Origin: a virus
Length of the DNA stretch: 23,887 nucleotides
Reading direction: 5' to 3' (one strand)
Virus record (IMG/VR): IMGVR_UViG_3300049893_001323
Coordinates: 1-23,887 of that record
Shown: one piece after another, positions 1 through 6,316 of the stretch
How the letters are laid out: each line of letters begins with the position of its first letter
Position numbering within the stretch: position 1 is the first letter of the stretch
Notes under the pieces: model-generated
Seen by the model: the letters and a program-made list of their open reading frames with translations, nothing else
Database searches by the model: none
Told to the model about the DNA's origin: nothing
Translations under genes and position numbers: made by a program

Positions 1-321
1 ATTGAACAGGACGGGGGGAGGGGGGTCTTGGGCTAGGTTTGGGGAGAGGTTATACCGCTCGATCAATTCTTTCGCCGCTAGGTGTGGCCGGTCATACTTG
101 CGCAGCGCACCATAGAGCGCAACTAAATCCCCACCGCGCTCATCCCCGCTGAATTCACCCCAGCGACCGTTCTCTGTATTGACCGAAAACGATCTCCCCT
201 CGCCGCCTTCGATACTGCCGCAGACATATTCCTTGCCTACGAATCTACCCCCGGGGAGCCATTCCGGTAGTATCTGCCGAACGATTATTAAAAGCTGACT
301 ATTTAGCCCTTGGTAATTCAT
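1..321 (-). CDS. Primase-like protein, N-terminal part (cut by window edge)
   Basis: Minus-strand reading frame open from an ATG at 321 to the window edge, giving the first 107 residues. The visible part has the pattern LPGGRFVGKEY, then SVNTENGRWGEFS, then DERGGDLVALYGALR. This Gly-rich fold with a GRW..F and a RGGDL motif is typical of the N-terminal region of phage and plasmid primase or primase-helicase proteins, where it precedes the catalytic part. The catalytic domain lies outside the window, so primase activity is inferred. The ATG overlaps the stop of the nuclease gene by 4 bp (ATGA), so the two are probably translationally coupled. It is the last visible gene of the leftward replication operon, which suits a role in priming DNA synthesis. 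A proline run near residue 100 may be an interdomain linker. Confidence 0.62.
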   Translation of the reverse strand, partial: MNYQGLNSQLLIIVRQILPEWLPGGRFVGKEYVCGSIEGGEGRSFSVNTENGRWGEFSGDERGGDLVALYGALRKYDRPHLAAKELIERYNLSPNLAQDPPPPVLFN

Positions 322-623
322 GTGACCAATTTCTCCAGGAATTCATCGACACTGTAGACGATCATTCCTATCCCCCCGTCGGCATTAACCTGATTTACGA
401 AGGCAATCTGCTCTGGGGTTGGTTTACCTTTGCCTATCTTCACCTCTACTGCCAGGAACTGTCCGCGGAACCAACCGATTAAATCAGATGAGCCCTTGCA
501 CAGTCCCGTCTTGACTTTGCGACCGTCCAGTGTGGTGAACAACCCAACGTTGTTCCGGAACAGACGAGCCCCGCGCTTGCTCGCTTCCAACTGAATCAAG
601 TGCATGAGTTCATTTTCGGTCAA
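318..623 (-). CDS. VRR-NUC domain nuclease
   Basis: The 101-residue product fits the whole VRR-NUC family, a PD-(D/E)XK-type nuclease fold common in phage replication modules. Visible signatures are an N-terminal Glu helix (residues 3-17), GLCKGSSDLIGW at 40-51 with the acidic D47, VEVK at 59-62 (E60 and K62 of the ExK pair) and a Gln at 72 in the PTPEQ helix. The family is linked to branched or structured DNA cleavage, and a single-domain form like this is normal in phages. The start is TTG at 623, with GAGG seven bases upstream; the next in-frame ATG (605) has no such site. The gene overlaps the PQ-loop gene by 14 bp and the primase-like gene by 4 bp. A role in recombination or replication-fork processing is inferred from its neighbours. 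Confidence 0.88.
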   Translation of the reverse strand: MTENELMHLIQLEASKRGARLFRNNVGLFTTLDGRKVKTGLCKGSSDLIGWFRGQFLAVEVKIGKGKPTPEQIAFVNQVNADGGIGMIVYSVDEFLEKLVT

Positions 624-858
624 GCGGATACCTCAAGATTATGCCGATGATCATTATGTTCAACGACGCATTTACCATCATTGGGCCTAGATGTCGAGCA
701 GATGCATATGCTAGAAGTAATATCTCCCCGGCTAACCATATACCGAGGAAGGCGAACGAGACCCCGGCGCTGCTCTTTGTCTTCCACGATTTCCACGCTT
801 GGGGGATACCGCAGACCGCTAACAAGAACGCGCTCGCAAAACCAATAGCTTCGATCAT
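610..858 (-). CDS. PQ-loop (SemiSWEET-like) small membrane protein
   Basis: An 82-residue protein with three predicted membrane segments (about 3-19, 32-53 and 57-76) and a PQ-loop signature: CGIPQAWKSWKTKSSAGVS at 16-34, with Pro19-Gln20 at the end of the first helix. This is the layout of one triple-helix bundle as in bacterial SemiSWEETs, which dimerise into sugar transporters; other PQ-loop families carry amino acids or act as receptors. An Asn at 63 falls where SemiSWEETs keep a substrate-site Asn, but the usual partner Trp in helix two appears to be Leu48, so the substrate cannot be predicted. AGGGGGG lies just upstream of the ATG, and the start overlaps the stop of the small lipoprotein gene by 4 bp. 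Such a gene in a phage replication operon is unexpected; roles in host metabolism or superinfection exclusion are only guesses. Confidence 0.72.
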   Translation of the reverse strand: MIEAIGFASAFLLAVCGIPQAWKSWKTKSSAGVSFAFLGIWLAGEILLLAYASARHLGPMMVNASLNIMIIGIILRYPLDRK

Positions 859-1013
859 CGTCCCCCCTGTACTATCACAATTTCAGTTTCCACCCCGCAT
901 TGCATCAAGGCGTGGGGCTGCATATCCTCTGCAAGTCGCGGGCCAGCAAAACATTTCGCTTTTACCGCCCAGGGAGTACACCCAGCAAGTAGAAGAACAA
1001 AAATATATTTCAT
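855..1013 (-). CDS. 52-residue predicted lipoprotein
   Basis: A short gene filling the apparent gap between the polymerase and the PQ-loop gene. Its ATG at 1013 overlaps the polymerase stop (ATGA) and its stop at 855-857 overlaps the PQ-loop start (ATGA), so both junctions match the operon's coupling style. GAGAGG lies about eight bases upstream of the ATG. The product begins MKYIFVLLLAGC, a compact signal peptide with a clean lipobox Leu-Ala-Gly-Cys and lipidation predicted at Cys12. The mature part has about 40 residues with Cys21 and Cys39, which could form a disulfide outside the cytoplasm. No family is recognised. Short phage lipoproteins include outer-membrane spanins and superinfection-exclusion proteins. 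The position next to a membrane protein suggests the two act together, but this is inference. Confidence 0.68.
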   Translation of the reverse strand: MKYIFVLLLAGCTPWAVKAKCFAGPRLAEDMQPHALMQCGVETEIVIVQGGR

Positions 1014-2830
1014 TTCTTGTACCTCTCATCCCGCCAGGTCTCAACCTTGATAGGTAGACCTTCGGCCCAAGGGGGCACCACTTCCATCAATTCTTTGAAA
1101 TGGCCTTCTTCACCCCCGCCTTCGCAGACGACTTCATCATGAACCGTCATTATAACCGGAAACCCTGCGGACTCCAAACGAAATAGGGCGTCACGGAGCA
1201 CATCCCGGGCTACGGCCTGCGTGATATTCTCCACCAGCTTCCCGCCATAGGTGCGGATGTCGTCCCGGTATGTGATGTCCGGGTCCAACCTGGGGTTGTA
1301 ATAGGCCAAACTTCTTCCGGAAGGTAGCTTACAGAATAAGTACTTATCCTGAAGATAGAACGTCACCCCTCGGCACCGCGTCGTTTCCCCGAACGCGATG
1401 GTTTGGGTGGCGCAGTCTTGGACCTGATACCAGAACGTGCGCACGGCGTGGTATTTTGACCGGTAAGTCTGCACCGCGTAATCCGCGAATTGTCGATCGA
1501 TTTGGATACCGTACGTCTCACATGTGGCCTGGAACTTCTCGCTGCCCATGCCGAACCCGCAGGCCAGGACGATGACCTTGCCTAGCTGGCGCTGCTCTTT
1601 CGTGATTTGCGAATCGGGAATATTGAATACCCGGGCAGCCATCTCGATATAGGGGTCACCTCCGCGTACGTAGGTATTCAGGTTCTCGTCACCTGCGAGC
1701 CAGCACACGACCCGCGCCTCAATGGCGTTGAAGTCTCCAGCTAGCAAGTAACTCCCGGGAGTGGCACGGAGCATACCCCGAACCCCGGCAGCCAGGGTGG
1801 TAAACAGGTCCGGGTGCTTGGCCTTAAATGCACGATAATCGCATTTTTCGATATTTTCGAACAAATCACCGTCTACTTTTCCCTTGATTAGGTTCTGCGG
1901 TTGGATCCCCCGGCCCGACCAGCGGCCTGTATGGGCGCCGTGGTATAGCAGGGTACCTCGGATGCGGTTGTCCGGGCAAGCCATGTTAACCATAGCCTGG
2001 TACTTGCTGATAGACGAACGACTCAAGGCGCGTCTGATTTCGAGCAGCCGCTTTTGGTAAGGATTTAGCTTATCTGACTTGAGCCACTCGTCGATCGTGT
2101 CCGCTTGCATGTCCGGAATCGGTACCTCTTTCAGGAATCGGGCGACCTGCCCCGGAGATGTGATGCGCCCCTCGGTGATATTCCCTAGCTCGGCGGTCAG
2201 TTCCTCGTTATACCGCTGCGCCAATACGATAGCTTTCGTACACAATTCTGTGTCACAGTAAATCCCCCGCTCGTTAATCTTGGCAGTGAGTTCCCACGTT
2301 TTCTGCTCCGCATCAATCAGGCAGCGAAGGGGTAGGGCCATCTCTGCGGCCACGTCCTGCTTGCAATAGTCGTAGAGTTTCTGTAAATCTTCCGGCTTCT
2401 CATGCCAGTCTGACAAATCGTTCTTGGTATGTCTACGCGGCTTGGACATACGCAGCATTAATCGACTATCCCCCTTTTGAACGTCGAGTTCCAGCATCTT
2501 ACCTAGCTCGCTTAGTTTCCGGGGCAGCCCAAGCGCCGCGGCCTTGGCCGCCGAGCAGCGCAGTTGCTCCAGATTGAGCCGGGGCCACCCGAAGCGAACG
2601 GCGCAGATGTTATTCCATATGACGTATTCGAACTCAGCGTTATGCGCTTCGATTAGCCCGCCATTCCTGACGTGCGACAATAGGTCAACGGGGTCATTGT
2701 CGCCAGGCTTCCAGAAACCATCGGTATATGCCAAGCACAGCACCGAGGTCGTCTCGTCGATCGAATACCGATACGCGCCGCACGCTTTGAGGTCACAAGC
2801 GCTCCGTGTTTCAAAGTCGATGGTGATCAC
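1010..2830 (-). CDS. Family A DNA polymerase with 3'-5' exonuclease
   Basis: The 606-residue replicative polymerase has an N-terminal DEDD exonuclease (DFETRS with D5 and E7; AHNAEFE at 62-68; YCKQDV with D159) and a complete family A polymerase domain. Motif A is AGDFNAIEAR with catalytic D366. Motif B (O-helix) starts RQLGK at 414-418 and continues to GFGMG at 425-429. Motif C is HDE at 564-566. There is no 5' nuclease domain. In E. coli Pol I numbering, position 762 is Leu (L422 here) and the usual Tyr766 is Phe (F426). Published surveys of viral family A polymerases connect residue 762 with replication style; Leu is more often found in temperate or slower phages. The start is GTG at 2830, overlapping the previous stop (GTGA), with GGGAGG four bases upstream inside the preceding gene. 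Confidence 0.95.
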   Translation of the reverse strand: MITIDFETRSACDLKACGAYRYSIDETTSVLCLAYTDGFWKPGDNDPVDLLSHVRNGGLIEAHNAEFEYVIWNNICAVRFGWPRLNLEQLRCSAAKAAALGLPRKLSELGKMLELDVQKGDSRLMLRMSKPRRHTKNDLSDWHEKPEDLQKLYDYCKQDVAAEMALPLRCLIDAEQKTWELTAKINERGIYCDTELCTKAIVLAQRYNEELTAELGNITEGRITSPGQVARFLKEVPIPDMQADTIDEWLKSDKLNPYQKRLLEIRRALSRSSISKYQAMVNMACPDNRIRGTLLYHGAHTGRWSGRGIQPQNLIKGKVDGDLFENIEKCDYRAFKAKHPDLFTTLAAGVRGMLRATPGSYLLAGDFNAIEARVVCWLAGDENLNTYVRGGDPYIEMAARVFNIPDSQITKEQRQLGKVIVLACGFGMGSEKFQATCETYGIQIDRQFADYAVQTYRSKYHAVRTFWYQVQDCATQTIAFGETTRCRGVTFYLQDKYLFCKLPSGRSLAYYNPRLDPDITYRDDIRTYGGKLVENITQAVARDVLRDALFRLESAGFPVIMTVHDEVVCEGGGEEGHFKELMEVVPPWAEGLPIKVETWRDERYKK

Positions 2831-3033
2831 TTATCCTCCCACGGTAATGGATTTGTGCGCCCAAGCTCGTTTCTAAATCCACACGCTAGTGTTCTAGCCT
2901 CTGACAGTAATTCCCGGGTAAACCTCAGCTCCCGCTGTGCATATTCCAGCCCATCTTGCAATCGCCTGCATCTATCGCGAAGATACTCGATCAATTCGCG
3001 GTCGCTGATCGTCATGTTGGTTCCGTTATCCAT
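2827..3033 (-). CDS. Small helical protein with C-terminal Leu-Pro-Trp-Glu (PWE family, member 4)
   Basis: A 68-residue, largely helical, charged protein with a likely coiled coil at about 10-50 (SDRELIEYLRDR through RELLSEARTLA) and a short tail ending NPLPWEDK. It is the most diverged of four tandem proteins sharing a helix around EAR.LA, a polar linker and a terminal PWE. The start ATG at 3033 overlaps the TAA of the upstream gene by one base (TAATG); an alternative is Met7. The codons for Pro-Trp-Glu-Asp contain TGGGAGG, which is the ribosome binding site for the polymerase GTG start. Function is unknown. Its place between helicase and polymerase suggests a small replication accessory protein or a peptide that binds a host protein through its tail. 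Confidence 0.7.
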   Translation of the reverse strand: MDNGTNMTISDRELIEYLRDRCRRLQDGLEYAQRELRFTRELLSEARTLACGFRNELGRTNPLPWEDK

Positions 3034-3293
3034 TATTTCTCACCCTCCCACGGCGCAACGGGGCGCGGTTTGGTGTGCAAAATACCGTGTGGCTTGTCAT
3101 CTCGGCCCCAATTTCCATAGGGCTCAACGCTGTCAGCGTACTCCATCGCCTCTCTGAACAACCGCCGCGCTTCGTCTCTTTGCCTCTCAACAAGTTCAAT
3201 ATATTCACTTATTGCTTTTTTAATTTCTAAAGAAACTCTAACGCCGAATGGTTCAATTCGTTTATTAATGAAATCATTGATTTGCTTATCCAC
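3033..3293 (-). CDS. Small helical protein with C-terminal Pro-Trp-Glu (PWE family, member 3)
   Basis: An 86-residue product from a GTG at 3293. The frame stays open further upstream to an ATG at 3335, but GTG is preferred: it has GGGAGG six bases upstream and sits inside the end of the previous gene like every other start in this cluster. The N-terminal part (residues 1-25, with an IEPFGVRVSLEIKKAI stretch) differs from its neighbours. The middle helix carries RQRDEARRLFREAMEYA, the family signature, and the tail ends PVAPWEGEK. The Pro-Trp-Glu-Gly codons again supply GGGAGGG for the next gene. Function unknown. The shared middle and end show descent from one duplicated gene with a replaced N-terminus. 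Confidence 0.68.
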   Translation of the reverse strand: MDKQINDFINKRIEPFGVRVSLEIKKAISEYIELVERQRDEARRLFREAMEYADSVEPYGNWGRDDKPHGILHTKPRPVAPWEGEK

Positions 3294-3603
3294 TCTTATC
3301 CTCCCATGGCAACACGTAGTCGCTGTCTGGCCCAAGCCCTGAGCAGATAGATTCGGAAATTTTCGCGTTGTCTCTCCACTCCTCCGCCAACCGCCGCGCC
3401 TCCTCCCTTAACCTACGCTCTTCGTCAAGCTCTTTGACGGCCCTGTTCAGCTCTATTTGAAGATATATAACCGCATCAATTTCTTCATATACGTTCTTCA
3501 CCTCTCCACCTCCCACGGCAGCGTATTCCAGTCTCCAGGGTTAACTGCCCCGGCTAGAACGCTAGTATTCCGCCACTTCTCCGCCAACCGCCGCGCTTCT
3601 TCC
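3151..3603. repeat. Diverged direct repeats under the PWE-family genes
   Basis: Three segments on the plus strand are similar at the DNA level: 3576-3603, 3379-3406 and 3151-3176. The shared core is CCAACCGCCGCGC or AACCGCCGCGCTTCGTC, which reads as the EARRLA helix on the minus strand. The first two are close to identical across 28 bases and are 197 bp apart, about the length of one gene. This fits tandem duplication of a whole small gene. The repeats could still serve for recombination between copies. Confidence 0.7.
3286..3501 (-). CDS. Small helical protein with C-terminal Leu-Pro-Trp-Glu (PWE family, member 2)
   Basis: A 71-residue product starting at GTG 3501, whose last two bases overlap the TGA of the previous gene (GTGA); GGAGGTGGAG lies just upstream. 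An upstream ATG at 3516 is in frame but lies before the ribosome binding site. Almost the whole protein is one predicted coiled coil (about 5-50), including REEARRLAEEWRDNA, which is nearly identical to member 1. A polar linker follows, then DYVLPWEDKSG. The tail codons carry GGGAGG for the next GTG. The DNA under the shared helix is close to that of member 1 (3379-3406 against 3576-3603), so this pair split most recently. Function unknown. Confidence 0.72.
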   Translation of the reverse strand: MKNVYEEIDAVIYLQIELNRAVKELDEERRLREEARRLAEEWRDNAKISESICSGLGPDSDYVLPWEDKSG

Positions 3604-3779
3604 AACTCCTTGCGCCGCCTAAGAAGCTCATCATTCCCATCGCACAGCGCCTTGCTAAGCGCCTCTATCTCTACGGTCGCCTCCGCCAACTCGGCGCGGA
3701 GTTCGTCGCGCTCTTTCTCGGTAGCATTTAGCTTTACCTTCATATCCCACAACAGGGCCTGTTCTCGTTCATTTAGCAT
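3498..3779 (-). CDS. Small coiled-coil protein with C-terminal Leu-Pro-Trp-Glu (PWE family, member 1)
   Basis: A 93-residue protein, first and longest of the four tandem PWE proteins. Residues 5-70 form a strongly predicted coiled coil rich in Glu, Arg and Leu, ending in EEARRLAEKWRNTS. A flexible part follows, then WNTLPWEVER. The start ATG at 3779 has GGAGG six bases upstream, inside the last codons of the helicase gene, and overlaps that gene by 11 bp. Its own Pro-Trp-Glu-Val codons contain TGGGAGGTGGAG, used by the next GTG start. No enzyme motif is present. A self-associating helical protein that presents a Trp-containing tail peptide is the simplest reading. Confidence 0.74.
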   Translation of the reverse strand: MLNEREQALLWDMKVKLNATEKERDELRAELAEATVEIEALSKALCDGNDELLRRRKELEEARRLAEKWRNTSVLAGAVNPGDWNTLPWEVER

Positions 3780-5136
3780 ATCGGCCCTCCATCACTCTGC
3801 GGGCCCACCAATAGGGGTTCTTGTAGCCCCTGTCGGTGCCTAGCTGCACTAATTGTTCGAGAGTATTGCATTGTCCTTGTTCCCTTCGTTTGATTGCTCG
3901 TTGCTGTTCGATGTCGATTTCTGTGAGTTCTCCATCTCGTTGAGGTATGTTTCTAGACTCAACTGGGAACTCTGCCCCGCAGCATCCGCAGGTTGGAGAT
4001 CCACTTGGGTTGGCTGCGAAGCAAGACATACAGACTCGGACGGCAGAGTCGCTTGCAGAACGCTTTCCTCTGTTGGGGTTGCCGTCGAGGCTCCATTGAT
4101 ATTCATCGTCAGGTAATCCATGCCGTGAGCAATTTCCGACGTGATCGAGGATAATAGCTTCGCGCTTCCCTTCGACTGGCCGAAGAGCGCGGCCAATCTG
4201 CTGACGATAGAGGGATCTAGATTGTGTTGGACGCAATAAGATCGCACACTCGATTCCAGGGCAGTCAAATCCCTCCCCAAACAGGTCGCAGTTGCATATA
4301 ACCTGAATGTCTCCGCTACTAAATCTTTTAATGGCTTCGTCTCTTTCCGCATCTGGCGTACCTCCATCTATATGTTGGGCGTTTACCCCAACGGTTTGAA
4401 ATTGCTGCATAATATGCTTTGAATGCTCGATGCTGACCGCGAACACAATCGCGCGCTTACCCGCACATAACTTGGAATAATGCGCAACAGCGTTGCCGGT
4501 AATCCCCGGGCGGTCAACAGCTTGTGATAATTCCCCGCGTATCCAATCGCCCGCACGACTGTGAACCCCTTTCAGGTCTACGGTGGAGGGTGCAAATAAA
4601 CGATAGCGCGACAGCCACCCCGCGTCAATCAATTCTTTCACTTGAGGACCCACAACCATTTTCTTGAAGAACTCTCCCAGCCCGCGACCATCTAAGCGCT
4701 CAGGTGTGGCAGACAGCCCGACGTGGTAGGCATTCGGCAGGCTGTGAAATACCCGGCCCCAGGATTCCGATGCAATGTGATGGCACTCATCATATATCAC
4801 GAAATTCCTATCCTGAATGCGATCAAGATGCCGCGTCACGGTCTGAATAGAGCCAACCATGATGCGATCGTCCGTGCCCCCTGAAACGCTAGCACTGAGG
4901 ATTTTGGGGTCCACACCGAATTCTCGCAGCGTGCGTACCGTCTGATTAATCAGTTCGCGTCTGTGAACTAGGAATATAGACTTATACCCGCGTTCAGCAG
5001 AGCGCTGTAGCATATAGGATACAAGAACAGTCTTACCACTCCCAGTGGGTGAGGTGATAAGAATGCTCTTATGCCCTAGTGACATAAGATGTCGGGCATC
5101 GCCGACTATTTTGTGTTGGTAGTCTCTGAGTTGCAT
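3769..5136 (-). CDS. SF2 DEAD/DEAH-box DNA helicase
   Basis: A 455-residue superfamily 2 helicase of the type found in phage replication modules and related to UvsW and restriction-type ATPases. Motifs in order: LRDYQ near the N-terminus, motif I SPTGSGKT at 29-36 (K35), motif II DECHH at 116-120, motif III SATP at 142-145, motif IV/V region around DLFGEGFDCP at 284-293, and motif VI QQIGRALRP at 312-320. After the helicase core a four-cysteine zinc ribbon is visible (C369, C372, C383, C386), then a helical tail. The ATG at 5136 lies 31 bp inside the previous gene and has no clear ribosome binding site, but MQLRDYQ is the normal beginning of this family. It probably unwinds or remodels branched DNA with the polymerase and nuclease encoded downstream. 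Confidence 0.92.
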   Translation of the reverse strand: MQLRDYQHKIVGDARHLMSLGHKSILITSPTGSGKTVLVSYMLQRSAERGYKSIFLVHRRELINQTVRTLREFGVDPKILSASVSGGTDDRIMVGSIQTVTRHLDRIQDRNFVIYDECHHIASESWGRVFHSLPNAYHVGLSATPERLDGRGLGEFFKKMVVGPQVKELIDAGWLSRYRLFAPSTVDLKGVHSRAGDWIRGELSQAVDRPGITGNAVAHYSKLCAGKRAIVFAVSIEHSKHIMQQFQTVGVNAQHIDGGTPDAERDEAIKRFSSGDIQVICNCDLFGEGFDCPGIECAILLRPTQSRSLYRQQIGRALRPVEGKREAIILDHVGNCSRHGLPDDEYQWSLDGNPNRGKRSASDSAVRVCMSCFAANPSGSPTCGCCGAEFPVESRNIPQRDGELTEIDIEQQRAIKRREQGQCNTLEQLVQLGTDRGYKNPYWWARRVMEGRYAK

Positions 5137-5312
5137 TTTTCGAAATACCGGCTAGCAATCCATACGGCTTTTTTCAGTTCGTCATAGGTTACGCTGATCG
5201 CATCCCCATCTTTATCTGCTAGTACAATCTCCTTTGGTGAATAGATTTCTACACGGACCCACTCCCACTCGTCGATGAATTCTGGCCTCTCGTCGTCGTG
5301 AAAATATCTCAT
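5106..5312 (-). CDS. Hypothetical protein (68 residues)
   Basis: A small acidic, aromatic-rich protein (MRYFHDDERPEFIDEWEW at the start) with a predicted beta-rich middle and a helix at about 45-60. No family is recognised. The ATG has AGAGGT seven bases upstream and lies three bases after the stop of the preceding gene. The last 31 bp overlap the helicase gene, so it is likely co-translated with the helicase. Nothing points to a specific activity. Confidence 0.6.
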   Translation of the reverse strand: MRYFHDDERPEFIDEWEWVRVEIYSPKEIVLADKDGDAISVTYDELKKAVWIASRYFEKCNSETTNTK

Positions 5313-5315
5313 CGT

Positions 5316-5669
5316 TCACCTCTCATACTTCGGGCACCACGTTGAATGCCCCGTTTTAGTTTTCTCTCCGCCGCATTCGCACACAACCGACGTTACTGGC
5401 GCGGGTCTAACCTTGAAATCAACGGGGTTAAAATCTTTAGTATCAGCGTTGAATTTCAAATACATCTTGTCGCCCTTTAACATATATAACGAGTGCACTT
5501 TTTTGCGCTCCGCGTCGGCCCAGCAGATAATATTCCACCCATTTTCGAAGTCACATTCTAGCTCGATCGTTTCCCCTGGCTTGGGGTGTTCCTCATATTT
5601 ATTATGGTAAATATCAAATAAGGTTAAATTCTCCCCATATGAATCGGCCTTCGTGTATAACTTCCGCAT
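5316..5669 (-). CDS. Hypothetical protein with C-terminal Cys/His cluster
   Basis: A 117-residue protein with a beta-rich main part and a C-terminal candidate metal site: CECGGEKTKTGHSTWCPKY (Cys98, Cys100, His109 and Cys113 by position in the product). This CxCG...HS.WC ending is a shape I recall from the tails of several unrelated small phage proteins and may be a minimal zinc knuckle. The ATG at 5669 has GGTGGGAG about seven bases upstream; those bases encode the Trp-Glu end of the preceding 59-residue gene. Function unknown. Confidence 0.62.
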   Translation of the reverse strand: MRKLYTKADSYGENLTLFDIYHNKYEEHPKPGETIELECDFENGWNIICWADAERKKVHSLYMLKGDKMYLKFNADTKDFNPVDFKVRPAPVTSVVCECGGEKTKTGHSTWCPKYER

Positions 5670-5673
5670 GGTT

Positions 5674-5853
5674 TTACTCCCACCTCAAAGTTGCATCGGG
5701 TGGCGGGGGCATATTCGGGTGCTCACCGTGCCAGTCTAGCGCCCACGTACGCCACTCGTCTCGGTGCGCTTGCATCTCATGCAGCCGTTTCGAGTATTCT
5801 TCGAGCATGAATTTAGCTTTCAATAGTAATTCCAAATCTGACATATCGCTCAT
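5674..5853 (-). CDS. Small protein ending in Arg-Trp-Glu (59 residues, PWE-like)
   Basis: A gene of only 59 codons filling an otherwise unexplained stretch. It begins MSDMSDLELLLKAKFML, continues as a helix with QAHRDEWRTWALDW, then a proline-rich linker (MPPPPDA) and ends LRWE. The layout (helix with an R.EWR motif, flexible part, terminal Trp-Glu) resembles the four PWE proteins near 2827-3779, though the similarity is weak. As in those, the terminal Trp-Glu codons contain TGGGAG, the ribosome binding site for the next ATG at 5669. The ATG at 5853 has GGAG six bases upstream, inside the preceding gene, with which it overlaps by 41 bp. Function unknown. Confidence 0.58.
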   Translation of the reverse strand: MSDMSDLELLLKAKFMLEEYSKRLHEMQAHRDEWRTWALDWHGEHPNMPPPPDATLRWE

Positions 5854-6316
5854 TTTTTACTCCATATCGTGTTTTGTGTTTAATGATCGTTACACCGTCA
5901 ACGGTCTCGCTGTCAACATCAAAAATCTGTACGTTATCTTTTCGGATTGCATCCTTCACAAATTTCTTCAGCTCTGGATCACGTCCACGGTCTACCTTGT
6001 ACAAAACTTCATCAAATTTCTGCTGCAGTATCGCCTGAGACTCTAAGATATATTTAGTTTTCCGACCGCCATATCGCCGCGCAAGGTCTAGGGCACAATG
6101 TGGGCAGACCCAAGTTCTTGAGTCAGTTGTAAGCGGTTCTTCCTTTCCCTTCGCCAACTTGCGGAACGCTTGATGCCCGCACTCGTCACAGATACACAAT
6201 CGCTTGCCGCTACCGCGCATCTTGCGACGTTCCTTCGCCCATTGTCGCCATATTTCCATGTTCAATTGCGCAAAATATATTTGCGCCGCTGTCACGATCG
6301 TTTCATCTGGTTTCAT
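5813..6316 (-). CDS. Zinc-ribbon-containing hypothetical protein
   Basis: An unknown protein of 167 residues from the ATG at 6316, or up to 193 residues from an ATG at 6394. It contains CICDEC (residues 41-46 of the shorter form) and CPHC about 28 residues later, a CxxC...CxxC zinc ribbon; the half before it is helical and very basic (RQWAKERRKMRGSGKR), suggesting nucleic-acid contact. The later half mixes helix and beta and lacks recognisable motifs. The shorter start is preferred because the longer one would overlap the preceding gene by 92 bp out of frame, while the operon normally overlaps by 1-15 bp; neither start has a good ribosome binding site. Confidence 0.6.
   Translation of the reverse strand: MKPDETIVTAAQIYFAQLNMEIWRQWAKERRKMRGSGKRLCICDECGHQAFRKLAKGKEEPLTTDSRTWVCPHCALDLARRYGGRKTKYILESQAILQQKFDEVLYKVDRGRDPELKKFVKDAIRKDNVQIFDVDSETVDGVTIIKHKTRYGVKNERYVRFGITIES

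Noticed and set aside
641-1057. A 138-codon plus-strand frame over the PQ-loop and lipoprotein genes
   Set aside because: It is antisense to three coupled genes with good ribosome binding sites and shows no domain.
3849-4367. A 172-codon frame on the same strand inside the helicase gene
   Set aside because: It lies wholly within the helicase coding sequence in another frame, has Ser/Thr/Gln-rich low-complexity content and no motif. The helicase frame has all its motifs across the same bases.
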